From Drosophila persimilis (lineage: Eukaryota > Arthropoda > Insecta > Diptera > Drosophilidae): 64,000 nucleotides of DNA. Position numbers and translations under genes: made by a program. The notes below the pieces were generated by a model, which was given only the letters and a program-made list of their open reading frames with translations, did not search any database and was not told where the DNA came from. Shown in pieces: positions 31,138-44,544 of the stretch (position 1 is its first letter; the number at the start of each line of letters is the position of its first letter). Location: the NCBI RefSeq assembly GCF_003286085.1, contig NW_020825706.1, positions 3,658,001 through 3,722,000 of the forward strand, written 5' to 3'.

Positions 31138-32277
31138 TCACCTTGGGAGCGTTTTCGTCTTGAGTGGCGCTACTTTCGACTTTGCAGTCAACAAGGAGAC
31201 CTTGAAACCTTCTGCAGTCTTTCTACGGATATAGGCGCAGGCTCCATAAGCTCTCATGGATGCGTCGGCAAAGGCATGTACTTGAATCGGTGACATGGGA
31301 TCAGTATGCACAAATCGAGGTATGGTAATCTTCTCCAACTGACCCAAGGATTCTTTTAATAAGTTCCATGCTGTTTCCAAGTTCATTGGAATTGACTCAT
31401 CCCAATCTAGCTTGTTAAGCCAAAGCTCCTGCAGTAGGATCTTTCCCTTAATTACTAATGGACTTAACAGGCCAAGGGGGTCAAACAGCTTTGATGTCAC
31501 CGATAATATGTTACGTTTTGTCGCTCGGAGACCCATAACTGACGTGTCAATTTGGAACTTAAAAACGTCTTCGTGTGGTAGCCACGATCGGTTCGGTTTA
31601 ACTGTGCTCTCGGATGCGGTGACCTCAGGTGAGTTCGAAAACCATTTAGTCAATTTAAACCCAGCGGTTTGAAGAACCTGAGCCACATCAGACTTAATTG
31701 TCTTCAACTCCTCTACGCAACCAGCACCAGTCAACATGTCATCGACATAGAAGTCGGAGTCAATAACTTCAGCAGCTTTAGGGAATGAGAGTTTTGCAGA
31801 CTCACTCAACCTCTTCAAACTCCGAATAGCCAAAAATGGGGCTGGTCCAGTCCCATATGTTACGGTGTTGAGCTGGTGTATTCTCAAGGACTCAGACGGG
31901 TCTCTTCTCCACACTATGAGCTGGAATTGTCTATCCGCATCAGCGACCCAGACTTGGCGATACATCTTCTTGACATCGGCTGTCAAGGCGTACCTGTGTA
32001 GTCTGAATCGGAGCAATGTCGAATACAGCTCATCCTGTATCGTAGGACCGACCATCAATATGTCGTTCAAGGCCACCTGAGAGGACGTTTTACAAGACGC
32101 ATCGAAAACGACGCGGAGCTTGGTCGACGTGCTTTGGGGCCTCAGAACACACTGATGAGGGATTACGTAGTGTGGAGTAGAAGGAATTGTATTGTCAGTA
32201 GGAGACATATGACCTAAGGAGAGGTACTCTTCCATGAACTCCAAGTACATTTTCTGTAACTCGGGGTCACGAGACAA
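31138..32277 (-). pseudogene. BEL#2 reverse transcriptase
   Basis: The 379-codon frame keeps all RT landmarks: LRVVFDAS, ALTADVKKMYRQV, TYGTGPAPFLAIR and the catalytic FYVDDMLTGA, then the connection and the start of RNase H (AFADASMRAYGACAY). It is bounded upstream by a single in-frame TAA. The enzyme would copy the RNA genome in cytoplasmic particles. Apart from nonsense changes it is well preserved. Confidence 0.85.
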
Positions 32278-32304
32278 TCTTTTTTCAAGCGATAAAAACC
32301 GCCG

Positions 32305-33207
32305 TTAAGCCACTTCAAAGGAGTTGCCTAAGATACTGAGATCTGATTTGAACGGCAGCTTTACTTCAAACCGACCTGAAGTCACGACCTGAGTAGTACT
32401 TCTATAATGCTTTTCACATAACTTGTGTTCAGGAGATAAAGACTTTTTAGAAGACGGCAATTCTTCCAGTGACCAAAACTTTTGTAATGTGTTGTCGATG
32501 TGTATCACTGACTCTTCTCGACAACTCAAACAATTCCTCGCTTCTTGGGTGGCAGTCACCTTTGGAGTGTATCTGTCCGACACAATCCGGCCAAAAAGCG
32601 TTTTCTGCAGAGTTGGATAGTCAGGACCTTGTCGAATCTGACCAACAGATAAAAGTTCGAAAAATGTTTCTGCACCTATCAACATATCTATCTTCTGTGG
32701 CTTGAAGAAATATGGGTCTGCAAGTGGTAAGTTCTTCGGGATTTTCCAGTCACTCACGTTAAGTGTTTAATCAGGGTGATACCCCGAAATGGACCTTAGA
32801 ATCCAGAAATCAACCGAAAACTCACTACCAGTAATTCGCGACTTCACCACCGTGTGTATCTTTTTCTTGACTTGTGAATTGGATTCACCAATACCAAGCA
32901 AGTTGATACACGAATCCTCCCTACGGATCTGTACGCGCTGTGCTAAGTCCTCAGTTATAAAATTGGTTTGAGACCCCGAGTCAAGCAGAGCTCGGGCCAA
33001 AACATGTTCACCATTATTTGTTCGGACGCTTACGATCGACGTAGCCAGAATAACTCTATCCATAGCTGTCGCATGGAGAGCATGCCAAGTGGAAGGTTGA
33101 TTCTGATTGGGAGGAGGAGAAGAATTCTCTGGGGGTGATGGTAACGCTAGACTTTTATTCGCCACTGTGTACCTATGCAATAAGGTATGGTGTGAGCAGC
33201 CACACAC
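32305..33207 (-). pseudogene. BEL#2 protease and pre-RT region
   Basis: Frame 32767-33207 starts at the distal zinc-knuckle part (CGCSHHTLLH) and carries the aspartic protease core ARALLDSGSQTNFIT. Frame 32305-32757 (IDMLIGAETFFELL, the second protease element) continues after one in-frame TAA at about 32770. Another TAA at about 32306 separates it from RT. Upstream Gag is absent: the CR1 3' end abuts at 33254. Confidence 0.8.
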
Positions 33208-33253
33208 TCGACACTTCTTAGCTTTGCATCGTACTACAGAGTGGCCTTGTTAT

Positions 33254-34726
33254 TTGGACGTTGACATGCAATGACTGCATCTTTCAAGAGGCGATGCAGT
33301 TACTGCACCGTCAAGTGGCCCGTGTGACACCAGCAGAAGGCTGTTACGCGCGGATCCCAGGCAAAACGCAGCCCTCCTCCCGGCCAACCGACCGAGGGGC
33401 GCTGCCGCATGACGCGCGGTGCGTAGCCGAACCAAACGCGAACATGCAAGAAAGATAGCTTTTAGACTAACATTCGAGGAAAATTAGCACTAAACTTACT
33501 AAGAAACTAAGCATGCAATCAAAATACAAATACCACTACAATTACTAATTAATAGAAAGGTGTGTAAGGATTAATAATTTGATAAGAGGAAGACAATTAG
33601 TGTTGGATATAATATGGTAGAGGGAATTATAATCCGAGCATAAGACCCTAAACGGTTCATGCAAGGAATAATTCGATCTACAATTTCTAGTCAGTCTAAT
33701 AGGAATCGTGAAGTTTATGCGGCTCAACAGATCAGGGCTGTCTATGTCACCCCTGATCAAGTTGTGCATAAATATCACACCTCGCATTTTTCTACGGTTA
33801 ACTAAGGGTGGGAGGTTTACTAAAAGTAGTCTACTAGAGTAAGATGGGAGAGCAGAGCACAGCAAAGAGTAAAAATGTTTTTCTGCACTGATTCTATACG
33901 GTCCTGGTGTACTTTGTACTGAGGGCACCATACACAGGAGCCGTATTCTAAGATCGGACGAACAAGCGAGGTAAAGAGAGGTATAGAGTCTTTGTTATAT
34001 AGGGGTCGTTAAATTCCTTTTACCACATCTTTATAAACCCAAGCCTTATTTACCATGGTAGAAATGTGTTCGGAAAACTTCAACTTGGGGTCTAACATAG
34101 CACCCAGATCATCCACCAGGGTAATTCTCTCAAGAGAACCACCAAATAGGGTATAGGGAGCCAACAAAGGGCTAGAACGATGAAATGTCATAACTTTGCA
34201 TTTCGAGGCATTAAGGTGTAACAAGGTAGCACAACACCAAGAGTGAAAGTCATTGAGATCGAATTGCAAGCGAGAATGAAATGAAATGTCCTTGTACTGG
34301 ACAAAGAGTTTAACATCATCCGCATACATAAGTACTCGAGAGTATGTTAATACTGAAGGCAAGTCATTAATAAAGAGTGTGAAGAGTAAGGGGCCTAGAT
34401 GGCTGCCTTGTGGTACTCCCGAAGAAAGCTTTACTGGTAAAGAGTGGGAGTTTTTAAAGAGAACTCTTTGAGACCTAGAACAAAGATAGCTAGAAATCCA
34501 TCTCAGGAGGTTGGGCGGAAACCCTAAAAGGTCAAGTTTATGTGCTAAAAGGGAATGGTTTACAGAGTCGAATGCTTTACTAAAGTCGGTGTAAATAACA
34601 TCCGTCTGTAAGTTACCTTGAAAGCCTTTAATAATGAAAGAGGTAAACTCTAATAAGTTCGTGGTGGTTGATCGCCGCCTTATAAATCCATGCTGAGTCG
34701 GAGATATAATTTACTTGCAGAGATGT
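33254..34726 (-). pseudogene. hybrid CR1 element (B/A recombinant)
   Basis: From 33254 through 33648 it matches copy B (48385-48779), for example gacccta. From 33677 it matches copy A, including the absence of B's 24-bp block and the A-specific frameshifts (frames 33545-33931 and 34009-34362). The exchange falls within 33649-33676. It has the same 5' truncation as copy A. Confidence 0.85.
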
Positions 34727-35038
34727 ATAGACGGAAGATATATTGACGCGAGAGCGAGAACCGAAAAGTCAGGATCCGCGTCTGTAGCTGCGCAGAGAAT
34801 GAGAGATTCGACGCTTAAAGTACCGGAATGTGTATATAAATATTCCAGTCGCACTCTGACTGAATTTGCACTTTAAACTGTTTTTCAACGTGCATCCAAA
34901 TGTTTCAAACGATTCCTACTGGGTCAATCTAATAATATGAGGTACAGGTTACAACCTCTATTCTACCTGAAATCCACTTATTATTTTGTGCAATCCTCAC
35001 TTGGAAGAAACCTGTTTCAAACGAATCCTATGATTCTC
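34727..35038 (-). other. BEL-like LTR/5'-leader fragment, unit 2
   Basis: Copy of 14267-14578. Confidence 0.4.
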
Positions 35039-35329
35039 TTGTAATAAGAGGAAGTGAAATTCAACCAATCAAAAGTAAAACAGAAAACATTAAAAATAAA
35101 TAGTGTTTAAATGTGTTATATTTATTATATACATATGTATATATAATATTTGTAGAACAATACATAAAATATTCTTATTATATCCTTACTACTTGGTGGC
35201 GCCCTCTCAAATCGATCCATTGCTCATTTATATTCTCTCTCCTCCCTCTTACTGTCAATGAACCTGTTTTTACGATTGGTTCCATGTTACGATTCAAACA
35301 ACCCTCAAACAGGTAGGTCATCCCCTTGC

Positions 35330-35865
35330 AATGAATCTAATGTGATAGTTTAAAGGTATTTTTTAAGTGCTTCCTGAAAAATGGTTTCGATACTCCTGAA
35401 CCTTTCTACTTTCTCTATAATTTATATTCCTCTTTTGTGTACCTAACACAGTCCCATAGCAATGTGCCTATATAATAACTACTCATGGCCTTTTCATAAT
35501 TGGGCTCGGTGACTTGAAACTCCATTGTTGTTCCTAATTTAAATTAAATTTTAAATTTTTCTATCACCGGTATGCTATTGTCGCTATGGACTAGTCTCTC
35601 GAAAATGCTAATGAAATTTTTGACCTCCGAATGTTTACCACTAAATTTGGGTAATGCCAACTTCGGAAGTCTCGTACAAGTTTGGGCTGAAGAAGACCAG
35701 TGCTTCGTATCGCTTGCTGCATCAAAGGCGATAAGCGTTCTTATCTTTACCTCTTATCTTAGTTATAATCGTCAGCTCCTCCAACTCGGCTGCATATGCA
35801 TCATCACCTATTATCTCCTCGATTTGCTCTTGCAAATAGTTCGCCTTTTCAGTTGAAGGATTCAA
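35330..35865 (-). pseudogene. BEL/Pao gag remnant, unit 2
   Basis: Copy of 14870-15405 with the same frame breaks. Confidence 0.65.
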
Positions 35866-35886
35866 ACAATCTAATCTACAGAAAAC

Positions 35887-36463
35887 AAACAAACACACGT
35901 ATCAAAGCCGGCTTTGCTTAGCGCCTAGATTTCAGAGACTATAAGAGCTAGAGCAAACAAAATTTTGATCCACACTACTGAGATATCGGACCTAGACGAG
36001 TTTGTTTAAAAATTTCCCCACACCACCGCAATGGACGAAAATCTGTGGAAAATCCACAAATCTCAGAGACTATTAACGCTAGAGTAACCAAATTTGGTAT
36101 CCGCACTCCTCTTAGACCTCACTATAAAACGTATATCTCAAAATTTCTCCCCACCCCCTTCCGCCCCCACAAAGGACGAAAATCCGTGGCATCCACAATA
36201 TTAAAGATACGAGAAAACTAAAAATCATAGAGAATGACCATATCTATGAGATTGCTGAATCTGGATCAGATCGGATCATTTTTATAGCCAAAAGAAAAAA
36301 ATTAATTTGCAGTGGCTTCGCAGCGCCCGACGTCATGTTCAAACACGTTTTCTGTCTCTCCCGCTCGCACACACTTTCGCTCAATGTAGCCATACTGACT
36401 AAGTATCGGGTATAAATGTAGAGTTGCGGAAGCCGCAGCAACTCAGAACGTTCCCCCTCGTTT
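35887..36463 (+). mobile_element. DINE-like element, unit 2
   Basis: Copy of 15427-16003. The following 36464-36961 is unassigned, as in unit 1. Confidence 0.7.
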
Positions 36464-36961
36464 GAACAAAAACGTTATTCGAAAACGAATTGTAATATTG
36501 AATGTTGAGGCACGAGGTATCAAGAGAGAGTGGTTGAAAGTAACGTAAGAAAACATATACCCCTCAGATACAGGGTAGCGAGTCACTTGGCAAGTAACAG
36601 CCGAAAAGAATATACCACTTAGATACCACTTAGATAGTTAAGCTCAAGAGCGGCAGCAAAAATGCTCCAAACAAACACATCGCAAGTGGCTGTGGAGAAG
36701 CGAAAGCGGAATAATGAACCGGTGCTGCTGCTTGTATGTACATATGTGTGGATATTTTCTATACACCGGGACGGGGAAGTTAGAACAAAAGTGTGGGGAG
36801 GGGCGACAGTGATTGCAGTGCTATTGCAAATAGCGGTTCACATATGTATGTCTGTATATGTCGATATGTATGTATTTATGTGTATTTTGTTTATATGTAT
36901 ATGAAATTATTAATAAAAATGCATGCAATCAATCTCTACTATGTATATCATACGCATGTGC

Positions 36962-37149
36962 CTAGAATTGAGAGCGATGTCCAATGTTTTCAGCACAAGA
37001 CACTTCACAGAAAGCTTTAGATGTTTTTTCTCTGCCTTTAATTTTTTGCACAAATACATCTGATTCTGCTTTTGGATCTTTGAGTCCACCTGTTACTTTC
37101 CTAGCTTGATCGCAGGGAATGCACACAGGGCAATGATTACTTGCAAAAA
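36962..37149 (-). CDS. exon-like open frame, unit 2 copy
   Basis: Copy of 16541-16728 with the same acceptor-like site and stop. 37150-37833 is unassigned, as in unit 1. Confidence 0.35.
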
Positions 37150-38526
37150 CTGAAAATTAAGTTGCCTATAATCAAATTTACAGGCAACCCGAGGGCGCCA
37201 TGAAAAATCAGAAGAGAACGTAGAACCGAAAGCTTTGGGTGGCTATTTATTATTTATTTCGGCAAGACGGATTTGAAAGAATGAATCTATTTTTTCACAA
37301 TTTAATCTTTTAGTCAATGATTACCTATTCAAAAAATATTCGACTATTCCATTCGAAATATTCCATGCAAAATCTCAGAACAACATCGTTTTAATCACGC
37401 TCGCGGCAGCCTTTGATAGGTGCCGGCTTATTTGTTTACTCTTGACTCTGTTTACATTCTAAAAGCTACAATAGAGGCAATTGTTTATAATTTTCATGAG
37501 CCTAGTATTAATAAGTCAACGAATGCGTACAGAAAGTCGGATGAAACGGGTGGTAGCGATAAAAGCCAATAATTTCAACAATAATATGCCAGAAATGGTC
37601 AGTCTTTGTTAAGATGGAATGCTTTTCCCAGTTCTATATGGTTGAAAATAGAGAACAACTCATTGCTTTGCCAGAAATGCAACGGCACGGTTATATTTTT
37701 ATATGGCCTGCCGCTATCACAGCTGTGAGCTTGTACTGAAAACTCTGTATGAAGCAAAAGTTACATTCCCTTTTTAAAAAGCTAAAGGGCTCTTGAAAAA
37801 ATCTGGAGCATTCAAAAATACAATCTGGTCTACAAAATTTGGAAGCGCACTTTAATTGTTCAAAATTTTTTGAGAGCTTGGAGCGAAACGGAAAAAAAAT
37901 TATGCAAAACAAGATGTTCGGGAGTTAATTGAACCCTCTATAGTATTCCTAGGTTGTGACTAAAAAGACTCAAAAATGTATGTAATTTTTTTCAATTTTT
38001 TCCATTGTAGACAACCATATCCGTAAAAAGCAAGATATCATTTCATAAAATGAAAAAGTTAAAAACAAATTTTTGAGCCTGTGCCGTTAATCATGTAACA
38101 ATAACTCATCCTATTTAAAAAAACAAGAAAAGTCTTTCTTTACTTAAGGCAGTAAACATACACTTTAAGGCGAAAGGAAAAGAAAAATAGGGTATACGTT
38201 ATTAAATACGGAAAATAAATTTCTTACCCTGCCGACAGAAAAATCCCTCGAAAAATAATATTTTTTTATTTTTATAAAGGCAACGAAAAAATCAATCAGC
38301 CAAACTTGAAAGAAATTAAATTATTATTTTAAATCTTACCTAAATAAGAATAGTAGATCTGTAAGAGTGTTCAAAGCGTCCATCACCGAAGCTATGTTTT
38401 CTTACTTACTGATCATGCTTTAATAAGAACGCAACCAGTGGAACCGAAATATTTCACCCAAGCTCTTTGATTGAAAGCATCTGCAGTTTATATCTTCAAC
38501 TGGTTGTAGCGTCTACTTTAAATACA

Positions 38527-38999
38527 ATGCGTTATTATATCATATTGTGTTGGATATCAATTTGGAATACATTTTTTCATAACAATGCTGCCGAAATTAA
38601 TATTTATCTAAATTTAAACGATTTACTGAATAGTGGAATTATGCCATTTGATCTGTTTTTCAACCCTATTATTCGGACTAATAAAGAACAAAATACATAT
38701 AATACAACCATTTTTCAAATTATGAACTATCACAGGTGAAAATTTTATAAACACTTAAATACATGTTTTAAAAAATTTAATTTTGTTTCAGACATTTAAA
38801 GCAAAACGTTTTGATATCAGGTTACATTACGAAAAAAATTTTAAATTTCAAAAGCCTTGTGAATCATTCAACTTTTAAAAGACGAATTAGACGATCACCA
38901 TATTATTTTGAAGGTTCTGTTAAAAAACAATTATTTCAGAACGACGCTATTCAGTACAAAACTTTGCCACAAAGGTATATTACTCTAGTTTATTACTAA
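38527..38999 (+). CDS. candidate two-exon secreted protein, third copy
   Basis: The sequence matches 18107-18579 as far as compared. Exon 1 is 38527-38735, the intron 38736-38791 and exon 2 38792-38999. Reading frame and splice sites are intact. Confidence 0.45.
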
Positions 39000-39061
39000 T
39001 ATTTTAAATTTAGTCCCATAACTCTTTGTTTGCTAACTGTTCCAGTTAGCGTTCTAATTTG

Positions 39062-39185
39062 TATACCCATGAAGGGGTATATTAAAATGGGCGTACGTTT
39101 TTAACGAACAGAAACATCCACAACCCTATAAAATGTATATATAATTCAAACCGAGTCGATATGTTTCTATAAACCAGTGTTTGTC
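39062..39185 (+). mobile_element. INE-1-like fragment, unit 2
   Basis: Copy of 18642-18765. Confidence 0.5.
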
Positions 39186-39255
39186 ACGTTCCTGCCTTGT
39201 GAGCATAGTAAAGGGCTTTGCTGCTACGCTGGCGCTATGCGTATAGTGTAGTGAG

Positions 39256-40160
39256 TGATTTTTTGATTTATTTATTTTATTTTCATGCTCTATCTTAGCG
39301 CTACAATTTTACACCTATGTTTATTGCGCTAGTCACCTTTCGAATTTGTGTAGGAAGCTATTTACTTAAATCTAATAAATATTATCTAACATTTTTAGAG
39401 AAGTTTATGTTATTCTTATAATTTAACATAAGTTTTTAATGATTATATTATATATTTTATTTATTTGTTATCTATATTTTTTATTTGTATTTGTTAATTC
39501 AATTTTATTGATATCCCAAGAGTTTTTTAACTTTAAAGTGAAATTGTTTTGCGCACCTAATGGTTTTTTTTTGCTATGGCGAAGATTGTTCCATAAACGG
39601 ATAGCGTTAATGAAGAACTGTCTCTTCGAGCAAAGCGTTTGAATTCGAGGGCATAAGTAATGGTTTGTTCTTTGTGATGTAGCGTGGCTAAGTTTGCGGT
39701 AAAGGTAAATCGGTTCTTGGGTGGTCACAATTTTATGAAAGTCTACTAAGGTTTTAAAATCAATCCATGAGGTCAAGTTGAGGTCAAGTATTACCGAGAC
39801 AGGTGTGAAACATGGTCAAAACGACTTAAATTAAAAGCATAACGGACAATGGAACGGAATTAAAGCCTACCACTAATGTGCGCAAGTCACGAGCGTCACA
39901 ATGACCAACAATTGTATGCCATCAAAGAGAGTATGGATGAGAATGACTTTAGCAATGAATAGTCTTATTTCTTCTGTCCAAAAAGTTATAGATGCTGAGA
40001 GCTGACGCAACAGACCATATGTACATACGTCCAGTTGCCTTTGATATATGTTTACTCCATGACAGAGTACTATTGAATGTTATCCCCAGATTAAATACAC
40101 AATCTTCATAGGAAATCAGCTCGCTAGCTGTCCCGTCAATTCCAATCCCACGAGTGATCA
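39256..40160 (-). pseudogene. LINE C-terminus and 3' UTR, unit 2
   Basis: Copy of 18836-19740. A single change near 39500 removes the stop, so the frame extends to 39468-39776 (102 codons). Confidence 0.65.
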
Positions 40161-40736
40161 GGTACAGGTACTAGGTCTGTGGTGCCCAAACCACTGGTGG
40201 GAGTCCCACCAAAACGACAAGTTTTTCTTTCACAGCTGAGGCTAAGAAGAAGACCCATAACTCCTACAAATCATTCCAGTGTGGTTACGAAACCTGGTTA
40301 AAGCCGGACATTCTTAGTTTCAAGTTCTTAGAAAAGACTGTTTGAATCGAAGTGCAGGGGGGGGGGGGTCTGTCTCAAGTCAACCAAGTAAAATATTCCT
40401 TGGGTCGATTGCTTGATCTATGCTTTGTATCGGATTCGACCATAGTGTTGTTAACCCGAGCCATTCCGCTCACTATACCTGAAGACGCCTACCATCCTAC
40501 TTTCGAAGTGTCGCTAGATATAGGATCAACTGTATTGGATCGGTCGAGTAGAGTACCTGAACATGTCCGCTGCTTTCGTAAAGCCGAGTTTACGAAGCTT
40601 AATAACGCTTGACCCTTGCTTAAACTATTCACCCTGTCCATTGATTCTTCTTGCTTACCACCGATCTGGAAGGAATCGTTTATAATTCCTCTCCCTAAAA
40701 AAGGTAGCAATTCTGATGCAAAAAATTATGGAGGTA
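40161..40736 (+). pseudogene. CR1 mosaic fragment, unit 2
   Basis: Copy of 19741-20316. Confidence 0.75.
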
Positions 40737-40846
40737 GAGCTAGACACTGCATTACCCCGGACAGAGCAAGCGACAGTGCATTACCCTTCCCGGGATAATG
40801 CAGTGTCCATTGCTCATCCGGCAGGTTCAGCTAGAGGGTTTTTGCC

Positions 40847-41512
40847 AGCCTCAAAGACCCATAACTGAATTATCAATTTTGAACTTAAAGGCATCGTCAA
40901 TAGGTAACCATGAGATTCCTAACGGATTTGTCGACTCTGAATCCGAGGTTTTTATGGGTTTGGCTATGCTCCCAGATGCAGTGATCTCGGGCGAAAACTC
41001 TTTGAAAGCCACTTAGTCTACTCAAGCCCAGCGGTCTGAAGAACCTGAAACACATCGGACTTAGCTCTTTACGCATGCAGCACCAGTCACCAAGTCATCG
41101 ACGTAAAAGTCGGACCAAAAAATGTTAGTATCTTTATGGAATTTGCTTTGCAGGCTCACTCAACCTTTTCAAACACTGGATAGCCAAGAATGGGGCTGGT
41201 TCAGTCCCATAGGTTACAGTGTTGAGCTTATAGAATCTCAAGGATTCAGAAGGGTCTCTTCTGTACACCATGAGCGGAAACTGCCGATCCACTCCAGGGA
41301 ACAATATTTGTGCAAAGTGCTATCGATAGACATTAGCAGCTCTTCACTGCAACTCAAACCATTTGACTTTGGGGTGCAGAACTCTTGAAAACATATATTC
41401 CCGAAACAACCCAGCCAAGAAGGGTTGTATGAAGAGTTGAAAAGACAGGAACTTGCTTAATTTGATCAACAGCTAATCATTCAAAGAACGATTCTGCTCC
41501 TATCAGTATATA
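40847..41512 (-). pseudogene. BEL#1 RT remnant, unit 2
   Basis: Copy of 20427-21092. Confidence 0.7.
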
Positions 41513-42455
41513 TGTAGGAAATAAAGGAAAGAGAGAGACACGAAGCGGTCGTTTTTTCGTCGTGTCGTCGGGATAGAGCAGTAATCGGCTCTGAGAGAGC
41601 CGATAGGGCAAGAGAGAGAGATCACTCAGTTGTCAGTTCAGCCACGCATATAATTACTCACAAACATACTTAATGTAAAACTTGGAGCTGTTATAATTTT
41701 AAGTCCAACCAAAGACTATAAAATACCAAGATGTTTCAGGAGCGACCAAAAAGCTGTTCTATGGCGGGTCCTAACATTAGAACCCAAAAGGCACGAGGGA
41801 GCGCGCGGGGTTTCAATTCCCTTTTCGCCTGTACTTCGGCTCTACCGCGACCCCGCTGCCTATCGGTTTCGTCTGTTCGGCAATTCTGGACTCTCGTCGC
41901 GGATCGCTGATGTCTTTGGAGCGGCACAGTGGGACCTTTGGCCGTCTCAGCTTGCTAAATTAGTTAGTGAATATGAGTTCAATAAATATTTGCACACTGA
42001 AAAAATGTTAAACTTTGAGTGCTTATATCTTCTAAACTAAAACTATCTTGAAAATTCGATTGGAAAATTCTCTATTAGATGCGTACATTAAATTTATCTA
42101 AAGCACTCATACAATTTTTTTACTATTTCGGCTGAGTCCCCACTGTGCCGCGCCAAAGACATCAGCGACCACGCTGCCCTACGGTTTCGGCATGCAGACG
42201 ATTCATATTTCGTTTTTGTATTCTTTCTCTCGAGACATACCGAGGCATTGACGAAGCCGAGTAGCATTTCGGAGGCGAAGGTAGCGTAAAAGAGAATTGA
42301 AGTAATAACCCCGCGCGCACGTACCATGAAGCGTCAAACGAAAATTGAAAAAGAATTTGTTCCTCATGCAACATCTTGGTATTGTATAGTCTTTGGTCCA
42401 ACATACTTATCAAATAAATGTTACTCGTTGCCATCAAGCAACTTAAACTACTACA
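41513..42455. mobile_element. fold-back-like element, unit 2
   Basis: Copy of 21093-22035 with tata flanks. Confidence 0.6.
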
Positions 42456-43651
42456 TATATAGTCTTTGTGGCTTGTAGTAGTAAGGTCTGCCAGTGGTAG
42501 GTTCTCTGTGATTCGCCAGTCAGTCACATTCACTGACTGGTCAGGATGATAACCTGAAATTGCTTCTAAGATCCAAAAATCAAAATAGAACTCACGACTA
42601 TTTATTAGCGCACGACTCCTCTCTACGGATCTGTAGGCGATGAGCGAGGTCCTCTCTAAATAATTTGGTTTGAGATCCAGAGTCAAGTAGAGCTCTACCC
42701 AAAATGTGTTCACCGCTCTTATTTCGGACAATTACGACGTATCCAGAATTATGCTCTGCATGCGTGGAAGGTTGATCCTGATTTGACGGAGGAGAAGTAC
42801 TCTCTTGGGGTGGTGGGAACGCAATCGATGTGTATCTATGCAATAATGTATGATGTGAGCGGTTGGTTACACACTCGACTTTTATTGGCTGCGCATGTTA
42901 CATGCATGTTCGAAGACAATTAATGAATAAAGATGCCGACGTGGCTAACTCAAACCTTTACATAACCGAGAGACGAGAAAATGGAGGGCAATTTAACACT
43001 GCATGGTCTCCTGAATTGCAATAGCTACAAGTTGGTTGAAAAACAAGTCCTTTGTTATTAATACGTTTATTAAGTATATCCAGAGCCGCACGATCGTTGG
43101 CACTGGAAAGCTCCAACGATCGAACCGAATCCAAAGCCAATGTCACTGAGATCCGCATCCGCTTCAATCACCGATTTGAACATTGCCATAAAATCCGAGA
43201 ACTCGACGTATCCACCAGAAAACTTAGGCACCTTCAGCTCAGGAAGTCGCTGCTTGTGAGCCATGATGATGGTACGTCCGGAATGGCTTGGCAGAGTCGT
43301 AGAATGGGCAGCGGCGTGTGACTGGCTTACATCAACAGCAGCCATCAACTCAGCTTTCAACGATATGAAAAGAGTATCGAAGATTTCGCGCAGCTCACTC
43401 CCAATCTCGTTTTGATCGAGAGCCTCCAATTCATTATAGGCCTTATTGAATTCCTCTCGAATTTCTGCCAACATATCAAGTCGCACCTCGACTTCCGCGG
43501 CTGTCAACTTATCGATTTTATTCCCCGCGAAGGATTCGCCAAGCCTGTGCAATCGATCATATAATGACTGACTTTTACGCTTATACAGACTCAGTCTGGA
43601 ATCAGCCACCACAATATTTCCGCCCGCGCCTGTATTCGGATCGTTGTCCAT
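42456..43651 (-). pseudogene. BEL#1 gag and protease, unit 2
   Basis: Copy of 27306-28501: Gag N-terminus from the ATG at 43651, knuckle frame 42958-43167 and protease frame 42598-42843. The leader fragment follows to 43791. Confidence 0.8.
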
Positions 43652-43791
43652 GTTAACCGTTGTGCAATTCGACACAACAACGGAAAATGTAATACCGCTT
43701 AAGCGACGATGTATAGACGCGAGAGCGAGAATGGAAGACACGAAAAGTCAAGAACCGCGGCTGCCGCTGCATATGTGTTTCCAAAATAAAT

Positions 43792-44505
43792 GAGGGGGAA
43801 CGTTGTAAGTTGCTGCTGAGGCCGCAACTCTACATTTATACCCGATACTTAGTCAGTATGGCTTTCCTGCGAATATTAAACGACACGACACAACAAACAG
43901 TGCGTGCGAGGGAGAAAGAAAATCAGTCTGAGCGTGACGTCGGGCCCTGCGTAGCCATTGCAAATTGATTTGTTACTTTTGGCTATAATAATAATCCGAT
44001 CTGATTCGGATTCGGCAAGGTTAGGCAATCTGGTAGATATGGTCATTCCCTATGATTGTGCGTTTTTAGTTATCTCGAATCTTCAATATTGTGGATGCAA
44101 CAGATTTTCGTCCTTTGTGGGGGCGGAAGGGGGTGGGGCGAAATTTTGAAATAAACGTTTTATAGTGAGATCTAACAAGAGTCGGGATACCACACTCGGT
44201 TGCCCTAGCCTTAGTAGTTTCTGAGATTTGTGGATGCCCCAGATTTTCGTCCTTTGCGGGGGTGGAAGCTGGTGTGGCGAAATATGACAGGAGTGTGGAT
44301 AGCAAATTTTGTTGCTCTAGCTTTTATAGCCTCTGAGATCTAGGCTCTAATGTTTTACGCTAAGCACAGCCGGCTATGCTACGTGTGTGTTAGAGACAAA
44401 CAGGGCGAGAAAAAATGAAATTGATTTCTTGATGCTGGGTATAATAATGATACGATCAAATTCAGATTCTGTAGTCTTGTGGATGCCACAGTGAAATTTT
44501 AGAAT
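43792..44505 (-). mobile_element. DINE-like element, unit 2
   Basis: Copy of 28642-29355 with a few single-base changes. Confidence 0.7.
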
Positions 44506-44544
44506 AGTTTTTCTAAATATGAAATACCGAAAACTTTGGGTGGC

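Larger units (their letters stand above)
12794..33253. repeat. T2 tandem unit 1 (20.46 kb)
   Basis: It aligns with unit 2 (33254-48384) over its whole length. The offset is 20,460 at the left and falls stepwise because unit 2 lacks 39 bp (16313-16351), the extra T3 copy, and 19 bp (29495-29513). Only scattered single-base differences were noticed elsewhere. Confidence 0.9.
37834..43103. repeat. single-copy counterpart of the T3 block
   Basis: It corresponds to 17413-22683 and 22684-27953 but occurs once, with both ancestral flanks. This shows the direction of change: unit 1 gained a copy. Confidence 0.9.

Noticed and set aside
33250-33435. BEL zinc knuckle apparently continuing into a 61-codon frame (ERCSHCMSTSK)
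   Set aside because: The same bases occur at 12794 next to unrelated DNA, so they belong to the CR1 3' end; the Cys pair is probably coincidental.
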